The translations under genes were made by a program, and so were the position numbers. The notes beneath the pieces were generated by a model. That model was not told the DNA's origin, ran no database searches, and saw only the letters and a program-made list of their open reading frames with translations. DNA of 32,827 nucleotides from Sphingomonas yabuuchiae (GTDB taxonomy: Bacteria; Pseudomonadota; Alphaproteobacteria; Sphingomonadales; Sphingomonadaceae): positions 1 through 32,827 of the forward strand of contig NZ_LDTF01000038.1 in the NCBI RefSeq assembly GCF_001477495.1. The letters are read 5' to 3'. Positions within the stretch are counted from its first letter, which is position 1. Each line of letters opens with the position of its first letter. Below, piece by piece: positions 24,832-32,654 of this stretch.

Positions 24832-26055
24832 TCATTGGGCCAGCGGTGCCAGCCGCTCGCGGAACAGCTGCACGAAACGATCGAGCGGGCAGGGCGCATC
24901 GGTGGGGCATCCGCGCGCCGTCACGGCCCGTGTCGAGACGGCGGCGGCATGGGCGCGGATCTGGTCGGGCGACTGGGTGCGATAATGGACGGTGACGAAC
25001 GCACGATCCTTCGCATCATGCCAGCGCTCGATCAGGATCGCCCCGCCCGGCGCGGCGTCATTGGTCGCATAGCCCGGCGCGACCAGATCGAAGCCGAGCA
25101 AAGCGGCCAGCGCGGTGACGTTGGTGTCGTGCCCGACCAGCATGTCCACCTTCGCACCGTCCTTCGCGGTCAGCGCGTCGATCATGTGCCGCCCGAACGC
25201 GGCCGACTGGTGTGCGGCCATATAGGGCGAGCGCGAATAGACGTCGAACAGCGCGGCATGGACCGTGCCCAGCCGTGCCAGCGTCCTGCCGTCGACCGGC
25301 ATGCCGCCGACCGAGGGCGACAGCCCTTCGGCATATTGCAGCAACAGCACCTGTGCCGTTCCCGACGCGGTGCGGATCGGCCCGGTCAGGTCGATGCCAT
25401 GGCCATCGGCCGAAGGCGTCAGCCGCGCCGGTCCCGCCGGATCGCAACCCCTGGGGTCGCCGCAGCCCAGCACCTGGTCCAGCAGCCGAAGCGCCGGACG
25501 GTGGCGCGCGACCAGCGCGTCCATGCCGCCGATGAAGCGGTCGATGTCCGCCACCGCCGCGTCGGCATCGAAGCGGGTGGCACGGGCGCGCAGCGGTTCG
25601 AACAGCGGATCGACCTGGCCCATCGGATTATGCGCGACAGGCACGGTGCAGCCGGGGGCCAGCGCCTTGGCATAGGCCTCCCCACTGGCGATCGTGCGGG
25701 ACGAGCTGTTGGTGCGGATGCGGATGCTGCCCGGTGTGGGGCAGCCCTGCGGCAACAGGCCCCGCGCGACCCAGGCGGCGCGGTCGGCCCGCGCCTCGGC
25801 CGCCAGCGCTTCGGCACCGTGCGGGGTCAGTTCGCTTTCGGGCGTCGTCCAGATCGGCCAGGGCTTGGCGGTGCGCGTGCCGTGCGGCACTTCTCCGTCC
25901 AGCGGCGCGCGGACGCCGTGCCGCATCAGCACCACCACCCGGTCGAGCGTCAGCCCCTTGGGGGCAGGGGCATACTGCGCCGCGACCGGCGCGGCCAGTG
26001 CGGAGAGGACATACAGGGCGAGCGGCGCGATCAGGCGGCGGGGAAAGGCGGTCAT
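24832..26055 (-). CDS. secreted histidine acid phosphatase (AppA/phytase type)
   Basis: A 407-residue phosphatase of histidine acid phosphatase type. Signal peptide at about 1-26 (LIAPLALYVLSALAAPVAA). The nucleophile motif is MRHGVRAP (H46) and the proton-donor motif is GHDTN (309-312), as in E. coli AppA phytase and glucose-1-phosphatase. RTNSSSRTIASGEAYAKAL supplies the second phosphate-binding arginine region. Cysteines at 104, 136, 198, 204, 383 and 389 could form disulfides in the periplasm. HDTN suits phytase or broad acid phosphatase activity; phytase against glucose-1-phosphatase cannot be decided from the motif. It is divergent from the TonB receptor at 26257, sharing a 201-nt promoter region, and is upstream of the two-component genes. 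Confidence 0.9.
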   Translation of the reverse strand: MTAFPRRLIAPLALYVLSALAAPVAAQYAPAPKGLTLDRVVVLMRHGVRAPLDGEVPHGTRTAKPWPIWTTPESELTPHGAEALAAEARADRAAWVARGLLPQGCPTPGSIRIRTNSSSRTIASGEAYAKALAPGCTVPVAHNPMGQVDPLFEPLRARATRFDADAAVADIDRFIGGMDALVARHRPALRLLDQVLGCGDPRGCDPAGPARLTPSADGHGIDLTGPIRTASGTAQVLLLQYAEGLSPSVGGMPVDGRTLARLGTVHAALFDVYSRSPYMAAHQSAAFGRHMIDALTAKDGAKVDMLVGHDTNVTALAALLGFDLVAPGYATNDAAPGGAILIERWHDAKDRAFVTVHYRTQSPDQIRAHAAAVSTRAVTARGCPTDAPCPLDRFVQLFRERLAPLAQ

Positions 26056-26166
26056 CGCGCGGCTTTGGACCGATTTCGGGTCAGAACTGTGACATTGTCT
26101 CCCGCTTCATCGCGCTTGACCGGTACCTTGGGAAGTTTTTTCGAAAGTCATCAAAAATCGGTCAAT

Positions 26167-26184
26167 AAGTCATCGCGCTGTCAC
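26167..26184 (+). promoter_or_regulatory. Pho-box-like direct repeat in the phosphatase/TonB receptor divergent promoter
   Basis: AAGTCAT-CGCG-CTGTCAC has two heptamers with 11-bp periodicity. Against the PhoB half-site CTGTCA(C/T) it matches 5/7 and 7/7. It ends 72 nt before the receptor ATG, nearly the same distance as the site at 14424-14441. Further GTCA copies lie at 26147 and 26161. AAAGTCATCAAAA at 26144-26156 is identical to 14458-14470 in the other receptor promoter. Confidence 0.45.
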
Positions 26185-26256
26185 ACGTCGCCCCTAGCGG
26201 AGCCGTCGAAGGCGTCCTGGGGGGCGTCGCCATCAATATCGATCCAGGGGAATTCC

Positions 26257-29052
26257 ATGACCGTTTCGGCCAAGCGGGCGCATGTCGTGCGCCTGTTGTG
26301 CGGCACCGCCGCGACCTTGCTGATTGCCGCACCGGCGTTCGCCGCCGATCCGATCGTCGCATCGGACGAACCGGCGGTCGCGGCCGCCGACCCGCAGGCG
26401 GGTGAGGACGTGGTGGTGAAGGGTCATCGCCAGGCGGTGGTCGATGCCCAGGACGAACAGCTGCGCAGCCAGTCGCTGGCCACCGTCGTCTCGGGCGAGG
26501 AGCTGCGGCTGCAACCGCAGCAGAACCTGGCGGACCTGCTGACCCGCCTGCCGGGCATCAGCTCGTCGGTCGACCAGTCGCGCAACGCGGCGGCGACGGG
26601 CGAGGCGCAATATGTCTCGATCCGTGGTCTCGACACCTCGTACAACGCCTATTCGTTCGACGGCGTGCGCCTGGCGCAGACCGATGCGCGCACCCGCGCC
26701 ATCTCGATGAACCTGTTGTCGCCCTTCTCGCTCCAGACGGTGCGCGTCGACAAGGCACCGACCGCCAAGTACGATGGAGACGCGATCGCGGGCATCATCG
26801 ACATGGTGCCGATCACCGCCTTCGACCTGCCCAACCATCGTACCCAGATCCGCCTTCAGGGCCAGCTGGCGGGCCGTGCCGATGCGCGTCGCCAGGACCC
26901 CTGGGGCGGCACCGCGCAGGTCGAGACCGCCCAGCGCTTCGGCGATTTCGGCGTCTATGCCTCAGCCTATTACGGCCTGAAGCACGTGCTGGGCGAGTCG
27001 ACCGCCGTGCAGCATGACTGGGAGAAGTATAACAACAATATCTCCGGCATGATCCGCGACAATCTGGACAACCTCTTCGCGCGCGGCGCCCAGTGGCAGT
27101 CGTTCCGCAACCGCATCGAGCGGATGGGCGGTACGCTGAACCTCGACTGGAAGGGCGAGGGCACCGACCTGTACCTGCACTCGACCTATGGCCGGTACAA
27201 TCTCAAGAGCTGGATGGACCAGACCGCGCTGCGCCAGACCAGCCTGGCACCCGACCAGATCAACCCGAACCCCAACAAGGGTTCGTATGACGCCGCCGGT
27301 TATCGCGCCGATTACGGCCTGACCGCGACGCATTATTTCCGCACCGAGCACAGCAAGCAGGAACTGGTGACGACCAAGCTCGGCGGCGAGACGCGCTCGG
27401 GCGACTTCACCTTCGACTATCACGGCGCCTATTCGCGCGGGTCGCAGAATTACCCCTTGCGTATCCAGTCGGGCTTTGCGGGCCGTCCCTATATCGGCAC
27501 CGCCGACAACACGGGCACGGCGGCCTATCGCATGGTCACCTCGATCGGCCAGCGCACCTTCCCGCAGGTCGTCCTGACCGACGCGGCGCGGGCATATCTG
27601 ACCGACCTCAGCAAGCTGCGCCAGTGGTATGTCACCCAGCAGTTCGAGAACACCTGGGAACGCCGCCTGGAGGGTCAGTTCGACACGACCTGGCACCATG
27701 CCGACCAGGGGCTCGTCTCGATCTCGGCGGGGGCCAAGGTCGAGGACGCCAAGCGTTACGCCAACGCGCTGGGTGACGACGGCGCGCTGCAATATACCTT
27801 CCCCAATGCCGATGGCAGCAACTCGCCGCGCTATGCCGCGACCGGCCCGGCCCTGACCTCGCTGCCCGGTCGTCTGCTCGGCGGCTTCATGAACAATGCC
27901 GCGCAGGTGCCGATCTATCTGATCGATACCGACTATATCGAGAATCAGGTCCGCCAGCTCTCCAGCCCGAAGATCGCCGGTCTGGACCCGGTGAAGCTGA
28001 AGGAAAACCGCCTCGACGGGCGGGAGAACCGGTTGTCGGGCTATGTCATGGCGACGATGCAGTTCGGCGATCTGCAGGTCGTGCCGGGCGTCCGCTATGA
28101 GTATAACCGCTTCAAGGGCACCTATTTCCAGGAGCAGGGCAATAGCGGCGCGTTCGTGACCTCCGACCGCCATTACGACCAGTGGCTGCCGAGCGTCATC
28201 GCCAACTACCGCCCCAATGACGCGATGGTGATCCGCGCCTCGATCCGGAAGAGCTATTCGCGGCCCGCTTTCGACCTGCTGCTCGGGCCGACGCAGGTGA
28301 CGCGCAACGACCTGGGCGAGGTGACGGGGGTGTTCATCCCGAACCCGAACCTCGATGCGCAGACCTCGTGGAACTACGACGCCTCGATCGAATATAAGGG
28401 GCAGGGCACCGACTTCTTCTCGATCAGCCCCTTCTACAAGGATCTGAACCACGTCCTGTTCGCGACCGGCACCACCAATGCCAGCGGCGACTACAACATC
28501 TGGGGCGCCCCCCAGTCGGAACAGCAGGGCGGGGTCGAGGTGTCGAAGCTGACCACCGACGCCACGGGCAAGATCTACGGAGTCGAACTGTTCGGTCGTT
28601 ATTCGCTGAAGGGGCTGCCGGGGCTGCTCGACGGGCTGGGGCTCCAGGCCAATGTCACGGTGCAGCGGGCCAATGCGCGGGTCTTCGTCAACGGCCAGAT
28701 GCGCGACCAGCGCATGACCCAGGCGCCGAAGATCATGTACAATGCCGCGCTATTCTATGCCCATGGCCCGCTGTCGGCGGAGTGGAACTATAATTACACC
28801 GGCGACCGCTTGTACGATCTGCGCTCCAGCCGTCCGGACACCTATATCCAGCCGACGACCATCTCGAACCTGATCGTCAACTATGTCCTGCCGTCGGGCC
28901 TGACGATCGGCGCGTCGGTGCAGAACCTGTTCGACGAACACAGCTATTGGGCGACGACCAGCGAGCGCAAGGCGTACCTCTCGAACGACCGCAAGGGCGG
29001 CTATGTCGAGACGGGGCGCATCTACATGCTCAATCTGACCTACGCCTTCTGA
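26257..29052 (+). CDS. TonB-dependent outer membrane receptor (divergent from acid phosphatase)
   Basis: A 931-residue receptor. Signal peptide to about 29 (TLLIAAPAFA), TonB-box-like EDVVVKG at 50-56, plug blocks LADLLTRLPGISSS, GEAQYVSIRGLDTSYNAYSFDGVRLAQ, and LQTVRVDKAPTAKYDGDAIAGIIDM, then a long barrel ending in the aromatic RIYMLNLTYAF. The plug form (P-G-I-S, SIRGLD, TAKYDGDAI-G-IDM) belongs to the TonB-Xanth-Caul group. ATG 26257 has CAGGGGA 7 nt upstream. The same frame stays open far upstream, but only as the antisense shadow of the phosphatase. Adjacency to a phytase-type phosphatase and the Pho-box-like site suggest import of phytate, inositol phosphates or a breakdown product. 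A terminator follows at 29107-29141. Confidence 0.93.
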   Translation: MTVSAKRAHVVRLLCGTAATLLIAAPAFAADPIVASDEPAVAAADPQAGEDVVVKGHRQAVVDAQDEQLRSQSLATVVSGEELRLQPQQNLADLLTRLPGISSSVDQSRNAAATGEAQYVSIRGLDTSYNAYSFDGVRLAQTDARTRAISMNLLSPFSLQTVRVDKAPTAKYDGDAIAGIIDMVPITAFDLPNHRTQIRLQGQLAGRADARRQDPWGGTAQVETAQRFGDFGVYASAYYGLKHVLGESTAVQHDWEKYNNNISGMIRDNLDNLFARGAQWQSFRNRIERMGGTLNLDWKGEGTDLYLHSTYGRYNLKSWMDQTALRQTSLAPDQINPNPNKGSYDAAGYRADYGLTATHYFRTEHSKQELVTTKLGGETRSGDFTFDYHGAYSRGSQNYPLRIQSGFAGRPYIGTADNTGTAAYRMVTSIGQRTFPQVVLTDAARAYLTDLSKLRQWYVTQQFENTWERRLEGQFDTTWHHADQGLVSISAGAKVEDAKRYANALGDDGALQYTFPNADGSNSPRYAATGPALTSLPGRLLGGFMNNAAQVPIYLIDTDYIENQVRQLSSPKIAGLDPVKLKENRLDGRENRLSGYVMATMQFGDLQVVPGVRYEYNRFKGTYFQEQGNSGAFVTSDRHYDQWLPSVIANYRPNDAMVIRASIRKSYSRPAFDLLLGPTQVTRNDLGEVTGVFIPNPNLDAQTSWNYDASIEYKGQGTDFFSISPFYKDLNHVLFATGTTNASGDYNIWGAPQSEQQGGVEVSKLTTDATGKIYGVELFGRYSLKGLPGLLDGLGLQANVTVQRANARVFVNGQMRDQRMTQAPKIMYNAALFYAHGPLSAEWNYNYTGDRLYDLRSSRPDTYIQPTTISNLIVNYVLPSGLTIGASVQNLFDEHSYWATTSERKAYLSNDRKGGYVETGRIYMLNLTYAF

Positions 29053-29106
29053 TCCTACCCTCTCCCCGATCCGGTGCCCGTCCCCATGGGCGCCGGAGCG
29101 CACCTA

Positions 29107-29141
29107 CGCCGACGGCGCATCCTTGTGCCGTCGGCGATTTT
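29107..29141 (+). terminator. rho-independent terminator of the TonB receptor gene
   Basis: A 13-bp stem (29107-29119 with 29124-29136, one G-U pair) closes a TCCT loop and is followed by ATTTTG. It lies 55 nt past the receptor stop. Confidence 0.8.
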
Positions 29142-29153
29142 GTGTGGGGTTCC

Positions 29154-29167
29154 TGACCACCTGGTCA
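29154..29167 (+). promoter_or_regulatory. palindromic operator candidate before the DeoR-type gene
   Basis: TGACCA-CC-TGGTCA has perfect 6-bp arms and lies 37 nt upstream of the start codon, next to a possible -10 box TAGCAT (29173-29178). DeoR/GlpR proteins usually bind such sites in their own promoters, so autoregulation is plausible. Confidence 0.4.
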
Positions 29168-29204
29168 CACGCTAGCATGATCCCGAAGAGAGGACCTGCC
29201 AGAC

Positions 29205-29960
29205 ATGATGAAACGCCAACGCCGCCAGCATGAGATCGTGGCGTATCTTTCCGAGGGCGGGTTTCACGGGATCGGCGAACTGGCCGAGGCGCTGTCCGTG
29301 TCCGAGGAGACGGTCCGGCGCGAGTTACGCGTGCTGGAGGCATCGGGTGCGGTCGTGCGCGCCCACGGCGCGGTGCGCATCGCCAAGGTCGAGACCGAGG
29401 GCTCCTTTGCCACCCGCCTGCAACGCCATGCCGAGGCCAAGCAGCGCATCGCCGCCGCCGTCGCACAGGTCGTGGCGGACGGACAGACCATCTATATCGA
29501 TGCCAGCACTACCGGCCATTATGTCGCGCGGGCACTGCGCGATCATCAGGGGCTGACCGTGGTGACCAACGCGGTCGGCGTCGCCGCCGAGCTGGGCGGG
29601 CGCAACGACAATCGCATCATGCTGGCCGGCGGCGAGATGGATTACGAGTATCGCGCCTGTTTCGACGCCACCGCGCGCGAATATCTGAGCATGTTCACGC
29701 CCGCGCTGGCCATATTGTCGGTCGAGTCGGTCAATCTCGATCACGGCTTTGCCGATTATCACGCGGGCGAGGCGGCATTGTGCCGGATGATGATCGCCCG
29801 CTCGCGCCGCACGCTGATCGCCGCCGACCAGAGCAAGTTCGACCGTCCCGGCACCATCCAGGTGGCGGCGCTGGACACGGTGGCGATGCTCGTGACCGAT
29901 GCGCCCCTCTCGCCCGCCTATGCCGAGGCGCTGGCCGGGGTGGAGGTGGTGGTCGCCTGA
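29205..29960 (+). CDS. DeoR/GlpR-family transcriptional regulator
   Basis: A 251-residue regulator. The N-terminal helix-turn-helix (RQRRQHEIVAYLSEGGFHGIGELAEALSVSEETVRRELRVLEASG) and VRAHGAV wing are classic. The C-terminal sugar-phosphate-binding domain has IYIDASTTGHYVARAL, VVTNAVGVAAEL, LAGGEMD, and LIAADQSKFDR near the end, where the DeoR effector pocket lies. Such regulators respond to phosphorylated sugars or polyols. ATG 29205 or 29208 with AGAGAGGA upstream. No carbohydrate operon is adjacent in the window, so the target is open. It lies after the terminator of the TonB receptor, so it is a separate unit. Its 3' end overlaps the convergent transporter gene by 43 nt. Confidence 0.92.
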   Translation: MMKRQRRQHEIVAYLSEGGFHGIGELAEALSVSEETVRRELRVLEASGAVVRAHGAVRIAKVETEGSFATRLQRHAEAKQRIAAAVAQVVADGQTIYIDASTTGHYVARALRDHQGLTVVTNAVGVAAELGGRNDNRIMLAGGEMDYEYRACFDATAREYLSMFTPALAILSVESVNLDHGFADYHAGEAALCRMMIARSRRTLIAADQSKFDRPGTIQVAALDTVAMLVTDAPLSPAYAEALAGVEVVVA

Positions 29961-31210
29961 TCACGCGGGATCAGGAGCGCGATCGTGGCGCCCGCGATCC
30001 CGAAACCGGCATGGATCAGCCAGAAATGCGGCTGGTCCATGCGGGGATAGAGCGTGCCCAACTGCCCCACGGCCAGATGCGCGACGAAGCCATGGAGATA
30101 GAAGAGCCCGGTCATCAGCCCGCGTCGTGACGGCGGCGCGGCGGCCGCGACGATCGCCAGCGCCGAGGGCCAGGACAGGACGACCCCGATCGACAGCAAT
30201 GCGATCGCGCAGACCGCTCCGATCAGCCCGACCTGCGCCGCCCCCCCGGACAGCCCGGCGAGCAGGATATAGGCCAGCGTCATCGCCAGCCCTCCGGCGG
30301 CCAGCTTCGTCGCCGGACCCGGTTCGCGGCGCAGGCGCGGCCAGAGGCGATAGGCGAGCAGCGCCAGCGCGATGGTGAACAGCCCGTCCGCCGCCGCCAG
30401 CCAGCTCGGCGGGATCGTCATGGTGCCCAGCGTCAGGTCGACGCGCTGTTCGGCCCAGAGCAGCACCATGTTGTTGAGTTGCTCATAGGCGCAGAAGCAC
30501 AATGTCACGGCGCTGATGGCGAGGATGACGCGCGGCCAGTCGGTGCGGCGATGGTCCGCCTCGCGCGCTTCGATCAGGCGAACCGGCGGCGCGGAGCGCA
30601 GGGTCAGCATCGCCGCGATCATGCTGGCGGCCATGACGACAAAGGCGGCGGCAAAGCCGAACCGCAACGCCAGCCAGCCGCCGATCAGCGGCCCCAGCAG
30701 CGCGCCGCCGTTCAGGAACGCCAGATACGCCGCATAGAGCCGCTCGCCCTTCGCTCGCCCCCGCAACGCCCCCACTTCGGCGGCCAGATTGCCCTTGAGC
30801 AGCCCGATCCCGCCGATCAGCAGCACCAGCCCCGGCAGCGCCCAACTGCGGCTGGCCAGCGCGAGCAGCCCCAGCGTCATCAGCATGGCGCCTCCATACA
30901 TGGCGCGCCGCCGCTGTCCGCTACGATCCGCGATCCAGCCGCCCAGCGGCAGGACCAGATAGGTGAGCGCGCCGTACAGGCCGTAGAGCTGCGAGGCGAA
31001 GGCGATGTCGCCATGCGCCCCGGTCATCGCCTCGATGCCGCGGCGCAAGGCAGACAGCGCAATCACCCCCCGGCCGTGCACCAGCAGGTCGGTGACCAGG
31101 AACAGGGTCAGCAGCGACTTCGCGCCCTGGATCGCACAACGCTCCCACCCCTCGACGCTGGCCAGCGTCCAGAAACCGGGGGCGGGCGGGGCAGTGTCCC
31201 TGTCGCGCAT
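29918..31210 (-). CDS. POT/PTR2-like major facilitator transporter
   Basis: A 430-residue inner-membrane protein with about twelve hydrophobic segments. The first helix has ASVEGWERCAIQGAKSLLTLFL, holding the E-x-x-E-R signature (E20, E23, R24) of proton-coupled oligopeptide transporters. LYGLYGALTYLVLPLGGWIADR and GIGLLKGNLAAEVGAL also follow the family, and NGGALLGPLIGGWLA is a major-facilitator repeat. A later segment, CFCAYEQLNNMVLLWAEQRVD, matches the POT helix-7 region. It should import di- or tripeptides with protons, though POT members also carry other substrates. I chose ATG 31210; upstream in-frame sequence is arginine-rich and noncoding-like. It is divergent from glutaminase (113 nt between starts), so a role in amino-acid supply is conceivable. 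Confidence 0.85.
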   Translation of the reverse strand: MRDRDTAPPAPGFWTLASVEGWERCAIQGAKSLLTLFLVTDLLVHGRGVIALSALRRGIEAMTGAHGDIAFASQLYGLYGALTYLVLPLGGWIADRSGQRRRAMYGGAMLMTLGLLALASRSWALPGLVLLIGGIGLLKGNLAAEVGALRGRAKGERLYAAYLAFLNGGALLGPLIGGWLALRFGFAAAFVVMAASMIAAMLTLRSAPPVRLIEAREADHRRTDWPRVILAISAVTLCFCAYEQLNNMVLLWAEQRVDLTLGTMTIPPSWLAAADGLFTIALALLAYRLWPRLRREPGPATKLAAGGLAMTLAYILLAGLSGGAAQVGLIGAVCAIALLSIGVVLSWPSALAIVAAAAPPSRRGLMTGLFYLHGFVAHLAVGQLGTLYPRMDQPHFWLIHAGFGIAGATIALLIPRDQATTTSTPASASA

Positions 31211-31323
31211 GATGTCGATATCGGTCCGTCTTGGGCTTGGGGGGAAGCGACGGCTCCCTAGCGTCGGTATGTGACGGGTTCGCGGCGCTCGACAAAGCAT
31301 CCGCCACACGGCACCACGGGGTC

Positions 31324-32259
31324 ATGGACTTGTCCGCGATCGTCGCCGATATCGCCGCCGAGATGGCCGAAGCCCCCGACCGGGGCACGCCCGCCGATTA
31401 TATCCCCGCGCTGGCGGACATCGATCCGCAGCGCTTCGGCATCGCCATCGTCGAGGCGGACGGCCAGTGCCATCTGGCGGGCGATGCCGAGGAGAGCTTT
31501 TCGATTCAGAGCATTTCCAAGGTCTTCGCGCTGACGCTGGCGCTGGGTGCGGTCGGCGACCAGCTGTGGCGGCGGGTCGGGCGCGAGCCGTCGGGGACCG
31601 CGTTCAACTCGATCGTGCAGCTGGAGACCGAGCACGGCATCCCGCGCAATCCCTTCATCAATGCGGGTGCGATCGTCGTCGCCGACGTGCTGCTCGGCGG
31701 CTACGAGCCGCGCGAGGCGATCGGCGAGATGCTGCGCTTCGTCCGTGCGTTGGCGGGGGAGGAGGATATCGTCATCGATGCCGCTGTCGCGCAAGCCGAG
31801 ATGGAGACGGGCCACCGCAACCAGGCGCTGGCGCACTACATGCGCTCGTTCGGCAATCTCCATCACCCTGTCGACCGGGTGCTGGGTGTCTATTTCCACT
31901 TCTGCGCGCTGGCGATGAGCTGTCGGCAGCTGGCGCTGGCCGGGCGTTACCTGATGGCGCGGGGCGTCAATCCGGGGACGGGGCGCTCGGTCGTGTCACC
32001 GCAGCGGGCGCGGCGGATCAACGCGCTGATGATGAGCTGCGGCCATTATGACGGATCGGGCGAGTTCGCTTTCCGTGTCGGCCTGCCGGGCAAGTCGGGG
32101 GTGGGCGGCGGCATCCTGGCGATCGTGCCCGGCCGCGCATCGATCGCCGTTTGGTCGCCCGGCCTCAACGCGCGCGGGAATTCGCAGCTTGGTACGCTGG
32201 CGCTCGAACGGCTGGTGCAGCGGACGGGCTGGTCCGTGTTCGACCCGCAAGCCGGTTGA
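31324..32259 (+). CDS. glsA: glutaminase (serine-dependent GlsA/GlsB type)
   Basis: A 311-residue glutaminase hydrolysing glutamine to glutamate and ammonia in the cytoplasm. It has the beta-lactamase-like fold with a Ser-x-x-Lys motif: S63-ISK-66 in [13 protein letters not shown]. Other marks are [72 protein letters not shown], and [18 protein letters not shown] near the end. Length is usual for the family. Start ATG 31324 lacks a strong ribosome binding site (CGGGG just before); the frame extends to 31231 without a better start. The 3' end overlaps the convergent small membrane protein gene by 95 nt. Confidence 0.95.
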   Translation: MDLSAIVADIAAEMAEAPDRGTPADYIPALADIDPQRFGIAIVEADGQCHLAGDAEESFSIQSISKVFALTLALGAVGDQLWRRVGREPSGTAFNSIVQLETEHGIPRNPFINAGAIVVADVLLGGYEPREAIGEMLRFVRALAGEEDIVIDAAVAQAEMETGHRNQALAHYMRSFGNLHHPVDRVLGVYFHFCALAMSCRQLALAGRYLMARGVNPGTGRSVVSPQRARRINALMMSCGHYDGSGEFAFRVGLPGKSGVGGGILAIVPGRASIAVWSPGLNARGNSQLGTLALERLVQRTGWSVFDPQAG

Positions 32260-32539
32260 CCGCCCGCAAGGGCGCAAAGGCCGCCTGCGCGCGCACCGAC
32301 AGGATCAGGTTGAGCGCGACGCCCGCGATCGAGGCGGCGCCGAACAGGCGCACGATCCGCTCGCCCGTGACCGCCGTGCCGCAAGCCGACAGCGCCAGCA
32401 GCAGCACCGCGCCGCCGAGCAGCTTCAGGCCCATGCGCAGCCGCGCGTCATGCAGCGTTCCCGCCTCCCTGGCATGGCGATAGGACCCGGCGGCGAGCAG
32501 CCAGAAGCCGACGAAGCAAAGGGCGATCGTATCAAGCAT
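32165..32539 (-). CDS. small membrane protein, family uncertain
   Basis: A 124-residue protein with three hydrophobic segments at about residues 3-18, 38-55 and 62-82 ([31 protein letters not shown]), then a basic, low-complexity tail. The general shape recalls DUF3325-like small membrane proteins, but I cannot confirm this. The ATG at 32539 is the last plausible start in genomic sequence. The frame runs on to 32653, but that extension is translated sequencing adapter. The last 95 nt are antisense to glutaminase, so the true protein end is less certain. Function unknown. Upstream partners are lost at the contig end. Confidence 0.6.
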   Translation of the reverse strand: MLDTIALCFVGFWLLAAGSYRHAREAGTLHDARLRMGLKLLGGAVLLLALSACGTAVTGERIVRLFGAASIAGVALNLILSVRAQAAFAPLRAVNRLAGRTRTSPSAAPAVRAPAYQAANSRAR

Positions 32540-32584
32540 GGGCAGGCTCCATGGACCGGCGCGACCGGCCGGGGGTTTTGGGGG

Positions 32585-32654
32585 CCGTCTCTTATAAACA
32601 TCTGACGCTGCCGACGAAGAGGAGAGTGTAGATTTTGGGGGTTGGCGTATCATT
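32585..32654. other. Illumina Nextera adapter read-through (artefact)
   Basis: 32585-32603 matches the Tn5 mosaic-end adapter (CTGTCTCTTATACACATCT) at 17 of 19 bases. 32604-32617 is exactly GACGCTGCCGACGA. AGAGGAGA at 32618-32625 sits where the 8-nt i5 index belongs. 32626-32654 matches the reverse complement of the P5 end (GTGTAGAT...GTATCATT) at 24 of 29 bases. This is library sequence, not genome. Confidence 0.97.

Noticed and set aside
24733..26256. Very long open plus-strand frame continuous with the TonB receptor at 26257
   Set aside because: It is the antisense of the acid phosphatase gene and part of the response regulator. The predicted protein is rich in Arg, Gln, His and Gly without domains. 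The receptor's signal peptide starts cleanly at 26257 with its own ribosome binding site.
32540..32653. N-terminal extension of the small membrane protein (MIRQPPKS...)
   Set aside because: Most of it is translated Nextera adapter, so it cannot be part of a real gene.
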